64,000 bases of DNA, from the NCBI GenBank assembly GCA_947492955.1, contig CANLOV010000011.1, forward strand, positions 1 to 64,000, read 5' to 3'. Of the stretch, positions 37,891-46,967 are shown piece after piece. Numbering within the stretch: the stretch's first letter is position 1; every line of letters starts with the position of its first letter. The notes below the pieces were generated by a model. That model was not told the origin of the DNA and did no database searches. It saw only the letters and a program-made list of their open reading frames with translations. Made by a program: the position numbers and the translations under genes. This DNA comes from an uncultured Cellulophaga sp. Lineage in GTDB: Bacteria > Bacteroidota > Bacteroidia > Flavobacteriales > Flavobacteriaceae.

Positions 37891-38655
37891 ATGATAGAAG
37901 TTGTAATTTTTGGTACAGGAAATGTTGCCAAGCATTTATTTGATGCGCTATTAGCCCCAAAAAATGTTAACATTGTACAAGTAATTGGTCGTAACAAAAA
38001 TGCACTAGAATACTATAGTACTTATGCTAACACTAGTACAGACCTTAATACTATTTTAGATGCGGATGTGTACATTATAGCTGTAAGTGATCCAGCAATT
38101 GGCATTATTTCTGAACAACTAAAAAGCAAAAAAGGATTAGTAGTACATACAGCTGGTAGTGTTCCTATGAAGTTTATATCGGAACACGATAATTATGGTG
38201 TTTTTTATCCGTTGCAGACCTTTACCAAAGGACTAAAATTAGATTTTAAAAAAATCCCTTTTTGCCTTGAAGCATCTAACAATAATAATTTAGACCTGCT
38301 AAAAACACTAGCTAGTTCTGTTTCTGATAATATATATGAAATATCTAGTCAGCAACGAAATACATTACATATATGTGCCATTTTTATCAATAATTTTTCA
38401 AATTACATGTATCATATAGCAAATATGATGTGTGAGAATAATAAAATTCCTTTTGATATTTTAAAAACGCTTATACACGAAACCTCTAATAAAATAGAGC
38501 ATGTATCGCCTTTTGATGCGCAAACAGGACCAGCAAGAAGAAATGATGTTGCTACAGTTAACAAACACATTGATCAATTAGAAAACGAAGATTATAAAAA
38601 AATATATTCACTCTTAAGTGAGATGATTTTAAAAACATATGGAAAAGAGTTATAA
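37891..38655 (+). CDS. Rossmann-like and DUF2520 protein
   Basis: Cytoplasmic protein of 254 aa with an N-terminal NAD(P)-binding Rossmann-like domain (VVIFGTGNVAKHL; IIAVSDPAIG) and a C-terminal DUF2520 helical domain (ICAIFINNFSNYMYHIA, GPARRNDVATVNKH). The fold resembles pyrroline-5-carboxylate reductase and ketopantoate reductase. The family is widespread but lacks an assigned reaction. It overlaps kdsC by 17 bases and heads a run of five rightward genes, so it is probably an operon member with a housekeeping role. Confidence 0.82.
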   Translation: MIEVVIFGTGNVAKHLFDALLAPKNVNIVQVIGRNKNALEYYSTYANTSTDLNTILDADVYIIAVSDPAIGIISEQLKSKKGLVVHTAGSVPMKFISEHDNYGVFYPLQTFTKGLKLDFKKIPFCLEASNNNNLDLLKTLASSVSDNIYEISSQQRNTLHICAIFINNFSNYMYHIANMMCENNKIPFDILKTLIHETSNKIEHVSPFDAQTGPARRNDVATVNKHIDQLENEDYKKIYSLLSEMILKTYGKEL

Positions 38656-39166
38656 AGAGTATTTAAAAAATATTACCACATTTATTTTTGATGTAGACGG
38701 TGTTTTAACAGACGGTATTGTACATATTACAACCTCTGGAGAAATGCTACGCACCATGAACGTTAAAGATGGTTATGCACTAAAAACAGCATTAAAAAAG
38801 GGATATAAAATTTGTATTATCTCTGGTGGTGCTAACGAAGGCGTTCGTAGTAGATTAGAGGGTTTAGGTGTTAAGGATATTTATTTAGGGGCACACTTAA
38901 AAAAGGGGCCTATGGAAGATTTTCTAAAAAAGCACACTATTGATCTTAGTAATGTTTTATATATGGGAGACGATATGCCAGATGTTCCTGTAATGAAGAT
39001 GGTTGGTTTAGCTGCTTGTCCGCAAGATGCAGTACCCGAAGTAAAAGAGGCAGCAGGTTACATATCTCATAAAAATGGAGGTAAAGGTTGCGTTAGAGAT
39101 GTTATTGAACAGGTTTTAAAAGTAAACGGAGATTGGAATGATAATTTTAGTGCAGGTAACGATTAA
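38639..39166 (+). CDS. kdsC: KDO-8-phosphate phosphatase-like HAD hydrolase
   Basis: HAD phosphatase of 175 aa of the C0-capped KdsC type that dephosphorylates 3-deoxy-D-manno-octulosonate 8-phosphate for LPS core synthesis. Motif I is FDVDGVLTDG, motif II is CIISGG, and motif IV is MGDDMPDVPVM. Length is normal. It overlaps the DUF2520 gene by 17 bases and is followed 3 bases later by the Maf gene, so these three are translationally tight. Confidence 0.88.
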   Translation: MEKSYKEYLKNITTFIFDVDGVLTDGIVHITTSGEMLRTMNVKDGYALKTALKKGYKICIISGGANEGVRSRLEGLGVKDIYLGAHLKKGPMEDFLKKHTIDLSNVLYMGDDMPDVPVMKMVGLAACPQDAVPEVKEAAGYISHKNGGKGCVRDVIEQVLKVNGDWNDNFSAGND

Positions 39167-39169
39167 TTT

Positions 39170-39757
39170 ATGCTAAAAGAAAAATTAAAAGAATACCAAA
39201 TTATATTAGCATCTGGCTCGCCTAGAAGACAACAATTTTTTAAAGATTTAGGTTTAGATTTTAAAATTGATATAAAATCTGTTGATGAAGTATACCCGGA
39301 GCATTTAAAAGCTCATGAAATTTCTAATTACCTAGCAGAACTAAAAGCCAGTGTTTTTATAAATGATTTAAAAACTAAAGATATACTAATTACATCTGAT
39401 ACTGTTGTTTGGCACAATAATACATCTTTGGCAAAACCAAGAGATGCTAATGAAGCTTATCAAATGCTAAAAACAATGGCTAATAGCTGGCATAATGTTA
39501 TTACATCGGTATGTTTTACTACCAAAGAAAACCAAAAAACAGTATACAGTACAACACAAGTAAAGCTTAAAGAGTTAAGTGATGATGAAATTTGGTATTA
39601 TATAAAAAATTACAAACCTTTTGATAAAGCTGGGGCTTATGGCATACAAGAATGGTTTGGGTTAATTGCTATAGAAGAAATTAAAGGCTCCTATGCCAAT
39701 GTAGTTGGTTTACCCACACACCTTGTATACAAAACACTAATAGATATGGCTACCTAA
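39170..39757 (+). CDS. maf: Maf-family nucleoside triphosphate pyrophosphatase
   Basis: Cytoplasmic house-cleaning NTP pyrophosphatase of 195 aa that acts on dTTP/UTP or modified nucleotides. Family motifs: ILASGSPRRQQFF at the N-terminus, the TSDTVVWHNN region, LAKPRDANEAYQML, and FDKAGAYGIQEW near the C-terminus. The gene follows kdsC after 3 bases. A hairpin overlapping the stop codon may separate it from the lipoprotein gene. Confidence 0.9.
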   Translation: MLKEKLKEYQIILASGSPRRQQFFKDLGLDFKIDIKSVDEVYPEHLKAHEISNYLAELKASVFINDLKTKDILITSDTVVWHNNTSLAKPRDANEAYQMLKTMANSWHNVITSVCFTTKENQKTVYSTTQVKLKELSDDEIWYYIKNYKPFDKAGAYGIQEWFGLIAIEEIKGSYANVVGLPTHLVYKTLIDMAT

Positions 39758-39777
39758 TATTTTTTAGGTAATTTTAA
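39751..39777 (+). terminator. Possible hairpin at the end of maf
   Basis: TACCTAA (39751-39757) and TTAGGTA (39764-39770) form a 7-bp stem with a 6-base loop, followed by ATTTT. It overlaps the maf stop codon. The weak T run suggests partial termination or attenuation. Confidence 0.4.
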
Positions 39778-39793
39778 ATAAAATTAACATGCT

Positions 39794-40741
39794 ATGAAAC
39801 GCCAATTTAAATTATTAGCTCTTATCGTATTTACTTCCCTTATTACTTCTTGTCAGGAGAAAATAAAAGAAGATAAAAAAGACTTAGCATCAAATACTAT
39901 AGAAAAAAAGCCTTTAGTAAATACGCAAAAAAAACAATTATCAGAACAGTTTAAATCGTATTGGTACAATGGTACTGCTGAAATAACTTCGTATAAATTA
40001 GAACAAGCTCGTTATGGAGAAATACGTAACGGAAATGCCGTTTTAATATATGTAACAGAACCTTTTTTAGCCAAAGAACAAGTAAAAGCAGATGGTAAAA
40101 ATCCAGATAATATTTCTGTATTAAAACTAAATAGTACTAAAAACTACTTAACAGGTATTTACCCTTATTCTATTATGAGTAGTAGTTTTTATCCTGTACA
40201 CGATAATAAACATGCTGTAAAAGTATCTACATCTGTACAAGAATGGTGCGGACATATGTATACGCAGCTAAATAATAAAGACTCCGAATTTAATATTACC
40301 TCTCATTCCTACTTTGAGAATGAAGCCGACCAACAATTTTCTTTAGAAAAAACAGTTTTAGAAAACGAGATATGGAACAAAATACGTATTAACCCAACAG
40401 ATTTGCCTATTGGCAATATAAAAATGATTCCTTCTTTAGAATACATTAGGTTAAAACATAAAAATTTAAAAGCCTATAATGCTATAACATCTTTAAGTAA
40501 AAAAGAAGCGTTAAGCTATTACAATATTGTGTATCCTGAGATAGAAAGAAATATTACTATAGTTTTCTCTACCAATTTTCCGCATACCATAGAAAGTTGG
40601 ACAGAAACATATAAAAGTGGCTTTGGAGCTAATGCAAAAAGTATGACTTCTACTGCCACAAAAATTAAAACTTTAAAAAGACCTTACTGGCAAGAAAACA
40701 GTAATAATCATTTGTATTTAAGAGATGATTTAGGGTTATAA
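39794..40741 (+). CDS. Lipoprotein of unknown function in the maf-mscS run
   Basis: Exported lipoprotein of 315 aa (lipobox ITSCQEK). There is a charged linker to about residue 45, then a compact domain with WYNGTAEITSYKLEQARYGE and QEWCGHMYTQLN. Related flavobacterial proteins tend to sit beside maf and some carry maf-derived names, which I consider a carry-over rather than a function. No catalytic motif is apparent. It is 4 bases before the MscS gene, so the two may share a transcript and act in the envelope. Confidence 0.65.
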   Translation: MKRQFKLLALIVFTSLITSCQEKIKEDKKDLASNTIEKKPLVNTQKKQLSEQFKSYWYNGTAEITSYKLEQARYGEIRNGNAVLIYVTEPFLAKEQVKADGKNPDNISVLKLNSTKNYLTGIYPYSIMSSSFYPVHDNKHAVKVSTSVQEWCGHMYTQLNNKDSEFNITSHSYFENEADQQFSLEKTVLENEIWNKIRINPTDLPIGNIKMIPSLEYIRLKHKNLKAYNAITSLSKKEALSYYNIVYPEIERNITIVFSTNFPHTIESWTETYKSGFGANAKSMTSTATKIKTLKRPYWQENSNNHLYLRDDLGL

Positions 40742-40745
40742 TATT

Positions 40746-41282
40746 ATGACAGATTATTTTATAAAATACCAAAGAGAAATTATAGAAAGTAGTATTTGGA
40801 TACTTATTTTCTTAATTTTAAAATTTATATGCACAAAGGCTATTCGTAAAATAGGTGCCCTTAAAGGCATTAATAAAATACGTACACGTTTAATTGTAAA
40901 ATATATTTCTACAGCTTTTTTTCTATTAATTAGTATTGCGCTTATTATTATATGGGGTATTAACTTTAATTCGTTAATTCCTATATTATCTTCAGTTTTC
41001 GCTATTTTAGGTATTGCATTATTTGCAAACTGGTCTATATTAAGTAATGTTACTTCCGGAGTAATACTGTTCTTTTCTTTCCCGTATAAAATTGGGGATA
41101 AAATTAGAATTATAGATAAAGATATAGGTACAGAAGAGACTTACCTTATAGAAGATATAAAAGCATATCATATACATTTAAGCAACACAAGAGGCGAGCT
41201 CCTAACCTACCCTAATAGTTTAATTTTGCAAAAGCCTATTGTTTTAGTGGAAACATACGAAAAATCACTTGCTGACAAATAA
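40746..41282 (+). CDS. MscS-family mechanosensitive channel, short form
   Basis: Inner-membrane protein of 178 aa with three predicted helices and a short beta domain. The MscS pore-lining helix (LGIALFANWSILSNVTSGVIL) and the following FSFPYKIGDKIRI motif are clear. It lacks the long C-terminal alpha/beta domain of full MscS, fitting the small YbdG/YnaI-core variants. It follows the lipoprotein gene after 4 bases. The expected role is protection against hypo-osmotic shock. Confidence 0.85.
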   Translation: MTDYFIKYQREIIESSIWILIFLILKFICTKAIRKIGALKGINKIRTRLIVKYISTAFFLLISIALIIIWGINFNSLIPILSSVFAILGIALFANWSILSNVTSGVILFFSFPYKIGDKIRIIDKDIGTEETYLIEDIKAYHIHLSNTRGELLTYPNSLILQKPIVLVETYEKSLADK

Positions 41283-41336
41283 ATTAACACACTGTTAAAG
41301 AAGTTTTAAAAATTACCTTAGAGTTTGGAATATATC

Positions 41337-41344
41337 TATATTTG
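41337..41344 (+). promoter_or_regulatory. Candidate -7 box of the PIG-L gene
   Basis: TATATTTG matches TAnnTTTG and lies 23 bases before the ATG. No TTG at a good -33 distance was found. Confidence 0.38.
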
Positions 41345-41367
41345 GTTAGCCACTAAACTCAAACAAT

Positions 41368-43896
41368 ATGCGTAATTTTATAGTATCATGTGTAATGATA
41401 CTTATTTCTTTAAACAATTCTAGTGCACAAGCACCAAAAAAGAATTCTCCATCAGACATTTATCATTCAATACAAAAACTAAATTTTTTAGGTACAGCCT
41501 TATATATTGCTGCACATCCAGATGATGAAAACACAAGATTAATCTCCTACTTTTCAAACGAAATAAAAGCTAAAACAGCTTACTTATCATTAACCAGAGG
41601 TGATGGCGGACAAAATTTAATTGGAACTGAACTAAGAGAATTACTGGGTGTTTTAAGAACTCAGGAATTACTAGCTGCCAGAAATATAGACGGAGGCGAA
41701 CAATTTTTCAGTAGAGCTAACGATTTTGGTTATTCTAAACACCCTAAAGAAACTCTAGAAATATGGGACAAAGACCTTGTTCTTAGTGATGTAGTTTGGC
41801 TTATAAGAAACCTAAAACCAGATGTAATAATTAATAGATTTGATCATAGAACACCTGGTACTACACATGGGCACCATACTTCTTCTGCAATTTTAAGTCA
41901 CGAAGCTTTTGATTTAGCAAATGATGCTAACGCTTTTCCTGAACAATTAAAAACTACCAGTACATGGCAGCCGCAGCGCTTATTCTTTAATACCTCTTGG
42001 TGGTTCTATGGAAGTAAAGAAAATTTTGAAAAAGCAGATAAATCTAAAATGCTTTCTTTTGATATTGGCGTTTATTACCCTAACAAAGGTGTTTCTAACA
42101 ATGAAATAGCATCATTAGCCAGAAGCCAACATTTATGCCAAGGTTTTGGAGGCTTAAGCCAGCGAGGAAGCCAAAAAGAATATATAGAGTTAATAAAAGG
42201 AGCTATTCCTAAAAATAAAGAAAATGTATTCGATGGTATTAATACCACATGGTCTCGCATTAACGGAGGAAAAGCAATAGGTACTATTTTATATGATGTA
42301 GAAAACAACTTTAATTTTAAAAACCCTACAAAACACTTACCTCAGCTATTAAAAGCTCATAAATTAATAAGCAAAAGTACAGATGAGCATTGGAAAAATA
42401 TTAAATTAAACGAAATAGAAAATATTATTATTGCCATAACAGGATTGTATTTAGAAGCATCTGCGAGTGGTAATAGCGCTAACCCTAGCAGTGATATCGT
42501 TATAAACATAGAAGCTATTAATAGAAGTAATAGTAATATTACATTAGAGTCTTATCGTTTTTCAAAAGAAACAATGTCAACAAAAAAATCTATTCTTTTA
42601 AAAGAAAACGAAAAGCAGAATTTTAAGCATACTTTAAAAATTCCTGAAACTACTAATTATACAAGTCCGTACTGGCTTACAGAAAAAGGAAGTTTGGGTA
42701 CTTATAGTGTAAAAAATCAAAATTTAATAGGAAAACCAGAAACACCAAGAGCTTTTAATATTGATTTTGTATTAAATTTTAACGGATATCCAATAACTAT
42801 AACAAAACCAGTAGTACATAGATTTTCTAAACCAGACAAAGGAGAATTATATGAGCCCTTTGAAATATTACCAGAAGTTACCACTAGTATTAAAAACAAA
42901 GTCCTTATTTTTTCTAATAGTGATGCTAAGGAAATACCAGTAACTATAAAAGCAGGTAAGGATAATATAAATGGTGAAATAACATTAAATATACCAGAAC
43001 AATGGAAAATATCACCTTCAAAAATTAGTTTTAATATTCCAAAAAAAGGAGGACAAACTACTGTCCTATTTACACTTACTCCTCCAAATAATGAGAGCGA
43101 GGGCATTATTTCTCCTAAAGTAACAACAACAGAAGGTAAAACTTTCTTAAATGAACTTGTAGAAATTACTTATAATCATATTCCTAAACAATCTGTTCTA
43201 CTACCTTCACAAGCTAAAGTTGTTCGTTTAAACATACAAAAAGCAGGAGAACATATTGGTTATATAGTAGGTGCAGGTGATAAGATTCCTGAGAGTTTAG
43301 AGCAAATAGGTTATAAAGTACACATAATAGCTCCTGAAACTATTGAAAAAGGTTTTCTAAATAAATTTGATGCCGTTGTAATTGGAATAAGAGCCTACAA
43401 TGTAGTTGAACAACTAAAACACAAACAACCTTTACTTTTAGAGTATGTAAAAAATGGAGGAACACTAATTACACAATACAATACTTCTAGACGTTTTAAT
43501 ATGGATGCTATAGCTCCTTACCCTTTACAGTTATCTAGAGATAGAGTTACCGATGAAAATGCGCCTGTAGAAATATTAGCAAAAGAACATGCCATAGTCA
43601 ACTTTCCTAACACTATTACAAAAAAAGATTTTAGTGGATGGGTACAAGAACGCGGACTATATTTCCCTAGTAGTTGGGGAAAAGAATACACGCCTATATT
43701 TGGAATGAATGACCAAGGAGAATCCATAAAAAAAGGAAGCTTATTAGTTGCTCCATATGGTAAAGGAAACTATATATATACTGGTCTTAGCTTTTTTAGA
43801 GAATTACCTGCAGGAGTCCCTGGCGCATACAAACTATTTGCCAATATGATATCTATAAATAAAGCTACTTTAGATACTAGTGTTATAAAAGATTAG
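41368..43896 (+). CDS. Large secreted PIG-L/LmbE-type deacetylase
   Basis: Exported protein of 842 aa (signal peptide ending near SSAQ). The N-terminal PIG-L zinc deacetylase domain (about 40-300) has the AAHPDDENTRL motif and a late ligand region HGHHTSSAIL. A middle beta-rich region (about 370-590) resembles NEW3-type sandwich domains, and the C-terminal domain (about 610-830) resembles a ThuA/GATase-like fold (GVRAYN-type stretch VIGIRAYNVVEQL; KNGGTLITQYN). It may deacetylate an amino-sugar compound in the periplasm. It is followed after 2 bases by a membrane microprotein and then a sodium symporter, which suggests hydrolysis coupled to uptake. The substrate is unknown. Confidence 0.82.
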   Translation: MRNFIVSCVMILISLNNSSAQAPKKNSPSDIYHSIQKLNFLGTALYIAAHPDDENTRLISYFSNEIKAKTAYLSLTRGDGGQNLIGTELRELLGVLRTQELLAARNIDGGEQFFSRANDFGYSKHPKETLEIWDKDLVLSDVVWLIRNLKPDVIINRFDHRTPGTTHGHHTSSAILSHEAFDLANDANAFPEQLKTTSTWQPQRLFFNTSWWFYGSKENFEKADKSKMLSFDIGVYYPNKGVSNNEIASLARSQHLCQGFGGLSQRGSQKEYIELIKGAIPKNKENVFDGINTTWSRINGGKAIGTILYDVENNFNFKNPTKHLPQLLKAHKLISKSTDEHWKNIKLNEIENIIIAITGLYLEASASGNSANPSSDIVINIEAINRSNSNITLESYRFSKETMSTKKSILLKENEKQNFKHTLKIPETTNYTSPYWLTEKGSLGTYSVKNQNLIGKPETPRAFNIDFVLNFNGYPITITKPVVHRFSKPDKGELYEPFEILPEVTTSIKNKVLIFSNSDAKEIPVTIKAGKDNINGEITLNIPEQWKISPSKISFNIPKKGGQTTVLFTLTPPNNESEGIISPKVTTTEGKTFLNELVEITYNHIPKQSVLLPSQAKVVRLNIQKAGEHIGYIVGAGDKIPESLEQIGYKVHIIAPETIEKGFLNKFDAVVIGIRAYNVVEQLKHKQPLLLEYVKNGGTLITQYNTSRRFNMDAIAPYPLQLSRDRVTDENAPVEILAKEHAIVNFPNTITKKDFSGWVQERGLYFPSSWGKEYTPIFGMNDQGESIKKGSLLVAPYGKGNYIYTGLSFFRELPAGVPGAYKLFANMISINKATLDTSVIKD

Positions 43897-43898
43897 CT

Positions 43899-44000
43899 AT
43901 GGAAAATAAATTTATTTGGAAAAAAGAATACACATATGTGCTAGCCTTAAACGCTATATACATTATTCTTTTTTATGTTTTTATGACTTTATATAAATAA
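43899..44000 (+). CDS. 33-aa single-helix membrane microprotein
   Basis: Short reading frame ATG...TAA with a charged N-terminus (MENKFIWKKEYTY) and a single hydrophobic helix (VLALNAIYIILFYVFMTLY). It begins 2 bases after the PIG-L stop and ends 6 bases before the symporter ATG, so all three must be cotranscribed. Position and topology resemble the small accessory subunits known for some solute:sodium symporters, but I know of no named family for this one. The evidence is tight packing and sensible amphipathic layout. Confidence 0.6.
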   Translation: MENKFIWKKEYTYVLALNAIYIILFYVFMTLYK

Positions 44001-44006
44001 AATCGA

Positions 44007-45740
44007 ATGAGTATATTAGACTGGGTACTACTTACAAGCACATTACTTTTTATTGTTATCTATGGTGTATGGAAAACAAGAGGAAGTAAAAACGTAAATG
44101 ATTATGTTTTAGGTGGTAACCAAGATAAATGGTGGACTATTGGTTTATCTGTAATGGCAACGCAAGCAAGTGCTATTACTTTTTTATCTACCCCGGGGCA
44201 AGCTTTTCATGATGGTATGGGATTTATTCAAATGTATTTTGGATTACCCCTAGCCATGATTATTATTTGTATTGTTTTTATTCCTTTATACCACAAACTT
44301 AAAGTATATACCGCATACGAATTTTTAGAACAACGTTTTGATTTAAAAACTAGAACACTCACTGCAATTTTATTTCTAATTCAAAGAGGATTAGCCGCAG
44401 GGATTACTATTTATGCGCCTTCTATTATTTTATCTGCTGTACTAGGTTGGGATTTAAGAACATTAAATTTAATCATTGGTACATTAGTTATTATTTACAC
44501 GGTTTCTGGCGGAACAAAAGCAGTAAGCGTTACACAAAAACAACAAATGTTTATTATTATGACAGGGATGTTTGTTGCTTTCTTTTTTATCCTTGGGTTT
44601 TTACCTCCAGACATTACTTTTACAAAAGCTTTAAAAATTGCAGGAGCCAGTAATAAGTTAAATATTGTAAATTTTGATTTTGATTTAAAAAGTAGATATA
44701 CATTTTGGACAGGTATAACTGGGGGGCTTTTCTTGGCCTTATCCTATTTTGGTACAGACCAGAGCCAAGTACAACGATACCTATCTGGAAAATCAATTAA
44801 AGAAAGTCAATTAGGGCTTATTTTTAACGGTTTATTAAAAATCCCTATGCAATTTTTTATCTTACTTTTAGGTGTTATGGTTTTTGTTTTTTACCAATAC
44901 AATCCTTCTCCTTTAAATTTTAGTCCGTCTGCAACAAAAATGGTTTTAAATTCTGCCCAAGCAGATGATTACAAATTACTAGAAGTAAAACATTTAGAAC
45001 TTGAAGCTGAAAAAAGAATAGCTCAGCAAAAATTCTCTGCAGCTTTAAATTCGGAAAATACAAAAGACACAAAACAGGCTAAAGAATATATCATACAAAT
45101 TAATGAGCAAGATAAAGCTAATAGAAACACCGCTAAGGCTTTAATTAAAAAGGCTAAGCCATCAGAAGAAACCAATGATAAAGATTATGTCTTTATTCAC
45201 TTTATTTTAAATTACCTCCCTAAAGGTATTATTGGTTTGCTATTAGCTGTAATATTATCAGCAGCTATGTCATCAACAGCATCTGAACTAAATGCTTTAG
45301 GAACTATTACTGCTATAGATTTATTTAAAAGAAATAAAAAAGAAGAATTAACCGATGAACAATATGTAACTGCAACAAAAGGTTTTACCTTTTTATGGGG
45401 TGTTATAGCTATTTTAATTGCCTGCATTGCTAATTTGTTTGATAACCTAATACAACTTGTAAATATTATTGGTTCTATTTTTTACGGAAATATTCTAGGT
45501 ATATTTTTATTAGCTTTCTTTTTTAAGTTTGTAAAAGGAAATGCTGTTTTTACAGCAGGTATTCTAACTCAAATAATCGTTATAATTATTTACTACACAT
45601 TAATCTATGTTTACCCAGATGGGCAAGAAAAGCTAAGTTATTTATTGCTAAACTTTATTGGTTGTGCATTAGTAATTGGCACTGCATGTTTACTAGAGGT
45701 GTTTGATAGAATTATAAACAAACCACATACAGAAGTATAA
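44007..45740 (+). CDS. Sodium:solute symporter (SSS family)
   Basis: Inner-membrane transporter of 577 aa with about 13 helices. SSS features: NVNDYVLGGNQDKWWTIGLSV, the ATQASAITFLSTPGQ helix, and YTVSGGTKAVSVTQKQQ, the family signature. An unusual hydrophilic, probably coiled insertion of about 85 residues lies near 307-392, rich in K, E, A and Q, between two helices. It follows the PIG-L deacetylase and microprotein in one operon, so it likely imports the deacetylated product or released acid. Substrate type (sugar, acetate or other) cannot be told. Confidence 0.87.
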   Translation: MSILDWVLLTSTLLFIVIYGVWKTRGSKNVNDYVLGGNQDKWWTIGLSVMATQASAITFLSTPGQAFHDGMGFIQMYFGLPLAMIIICIVFIPLYHKLKVYTAYEFLEQRFDLKTRTLTAILFLIQRGLAAGITIYAPSIILSAVLGWDLRTLNLIIGTLVIIYTVSGGTKAVSVTQKQQMFIIMTGMFVAFFFILGFLPPDITFTKALKIAGASNKLNIVNFDFDLKSRYTFWTGITGGLFLALSYFGTDQSQVQRYLSGKSIKESQLGLIFNGLLKIPMQFFILLLGVMVFVFYQYNPSPLNFSPSATKMVLNSAQADDYKLLEVKHLELEAEKRIAQQKFSAALNSENTKDTKQAKEYIIQINEQDKANRNTAKALIKKAKPSEETNDKDYVFIHFILNYLPKGIIGLLLAVILSAAMSSTASELNALGTITAIDLFKRNKKEELTDEQYVTATKGFTFLWGVIAILIACIANLFDNLIQLVNIIGSIFYGNILGIFLLAFFFKFVKGNAVFTAGILTQIIVIIIYYTLIYVYPDGQEKLSYLLLNFIGCALVIGTACLLEVFDRIINKPHTEV

Positions 45741-45741
45741 A

Positions 45742-45780
45742 AAAACCCATTAAATAAGAATATTTAATGGGTTTTAAAAA
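45742..45780. terminator. Bidirectional terminator between the symporter and DUF2911 genes
   Basis: Perfect 15-bp stem AAAACCCATTAAATA (45742-45756) / TATTTAATGGGTTTT (45761-45775) with a 4-base loop, between convergent genes. A and T tracts flank both sides. Confidence 0.88.
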
Positions 45781-45793
45781 AGGGTGTTTAGTT

Positions 45794-46636
45794 TTATTTA
45801 ACTCCCCATTCTTTTAATGAATCCATATTTAATTTTACATAATGGTCATTACCTGCTGCTTTAGCAACTTCTAATGATTTTTGTGCCGCTTTAATAGCTC
45901 CTTTTTTATCTCCTAATGCCGCATATATTAATGATTGACGTCTCATTACCCAAAATGCTTTATCATTCATAGCAACTGCTTTATCTATCCATTCTTTAGC
46001 TTTATTCAAATCTTTTCCTTCTTCATGGTAATATGCCGCTGCTGAAAAATAATCTCCTGCAGATGGTCCAGCCATAACACTTTCTATACTTTTAACAGCC
46101 TTAGTTTTAGTTGGCACATCTATTTTAACACCAACATAAGCACGCTCCCACATTAAGCCTAAAACAGCAGAATTATTAGTTAAGTCATCAAAAGTTATTG
46201 TAAACGTTTCTATATCTACAGGAAGAGGAAATACTTGTGCAGTAGTTTTTGCTACTACTTTAGCATCGTCCCATTCTCTTGGCTTTCCCCAATTGTTTGT
46301 ATCTGCATAAAAGAAAACTTCCCAGTTATCTTTGTTTGGCTTAGCAAAAATTGCATAAGAACCCGCTTTTAATTCCTGGCCATCAATAGTTACATCGTCA
46401 CTAAAGCTAATTGTTGTGTTTTTATTAGCTCCTGCACGCCATAATTCTCCATAAGCCAATAAGCCTCCAAAGATAGTTCTTCCTCTCATAGAAGGTCTAG
46501 AATACTCAACTATAGCCTCTGTTAATCCTATCGTTTGTGTTAATGTTGATGAAGGACTAGGAGCAGGTGTCTTTACTTGTGCATTTAAAGAAAACGAAGC
46601 ACATACTACAAATAATAAAAGTGTTATTTTTTTCAT
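45794..46636 (-). CDS. Secreted DUF2911 protein
   Basis: Exported protein of 280 aa (signal peptide ending near LNAQ) made of a DUF2911 beta domain (about 25-175; VEYSRPSMRGRTIFGG, LWRAGANKNTTISFS, LKAGSYAIFAKP) and a C-terminal TPR-like helical part (about 195-280; WIDKAVAMNDKAFWVM). DUF2911 is common in Bacteroidetes envelopes but has no known activity. It is a single-gene unit with a clear promoter and a shared terminator. Confidence 0.85.
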   Translation of the reverse strand: MKKITLLLFVVCASFSLNAQVKTPAPSPSSTLTQTIGLTEAIVEYSRPSMRGRTIFGGLLAYGELWRAGANKNTTISFSDDVTIDGQELKAGSYAIFAKPNKDNWEVFFYADTNNWGKPREWDDAKVVAKTTAQVFPLPVDIETFTITFDDLTNNSAVLGLMWERAYVGVKIDVPTKTKAVKSIESVMAGPSAGDYFSAAAYYHEEGKDLNKAKEWIDKAVAMNDKAFWVMRRQSLIYAALGDKKGAIKAAQKSLEVAKAAGNDHYVKLNMDSLKEWGVK

Positions 46637-46658
46637 AATTACATATATTTAGTTGTAA

Positions 46659-46686
46659 CAAAACTAAATATAAACATAGACTGCAA
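46659..46686 (-). promoter_or_regulatory. Promoter of the DUF2911 gene
   Basis: On the minus strand TTG (46686-46684), a 17-base spacer, then TAGTTTTG (46666-46659), 22 bases before the start. It is a good match to the Bacteroidetes consensus. Confidence 0.55.
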
Positions 46687-46921
46687 TCGTTAATAATTTC
46701 TTAAAAAACAAAAAATAATTAGTAACAAAGAACATTAACTCTACATTTTTTTCGCTTAGCAAAAAGTGAGGTAGCTAATTGATTCTACTGTACATGTACA
46801 TCTTTGAACTATAGTAATTTTTTCTACGCATATACCATATAAAATTATTATACTTATGTAAAATTATTGTTAAATAATAGCATAAGCGTTTCCACATAAT
46901 AAAACTTCTAAAGTAAAAGAC

Positions 46922-46950
46922 TTTGTATATAGTAATTTCTATTAATTTTG
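46922..46950 (+). promoter_or_regulatory. Promoter of the aquaporin gene
   Basis: TTTG (46922-46925), a 17-base spacer, then TAATTTTG (46943-46950), 17 bases before the ATG at 46968. It rules out the in-frame TTG at 46923 as the start. Confidence 0.6.
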
Positions 46951-46967
46951 CTAACAAAATCATAAAT

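Larger units (their letters stand above)
46637..46967. other. Divergent gap between DUF2911 and aquaporin genes
   Basis: 331 AT-rich bases holding both promoters (46659-46686 minus; 46922-46950 plus). A perfect 12-bp palindrome TGTACATGTACA lies at 46789-46800 in the middle. No convincing gene was seen. Confidence 0.5.

Noticed and set aside
42717-43106. Minus-strand 129-aa reading frame inside the PIG-L gene
   Set aside because: It is antisense to a clear gene, with no start signal or homology pattern.
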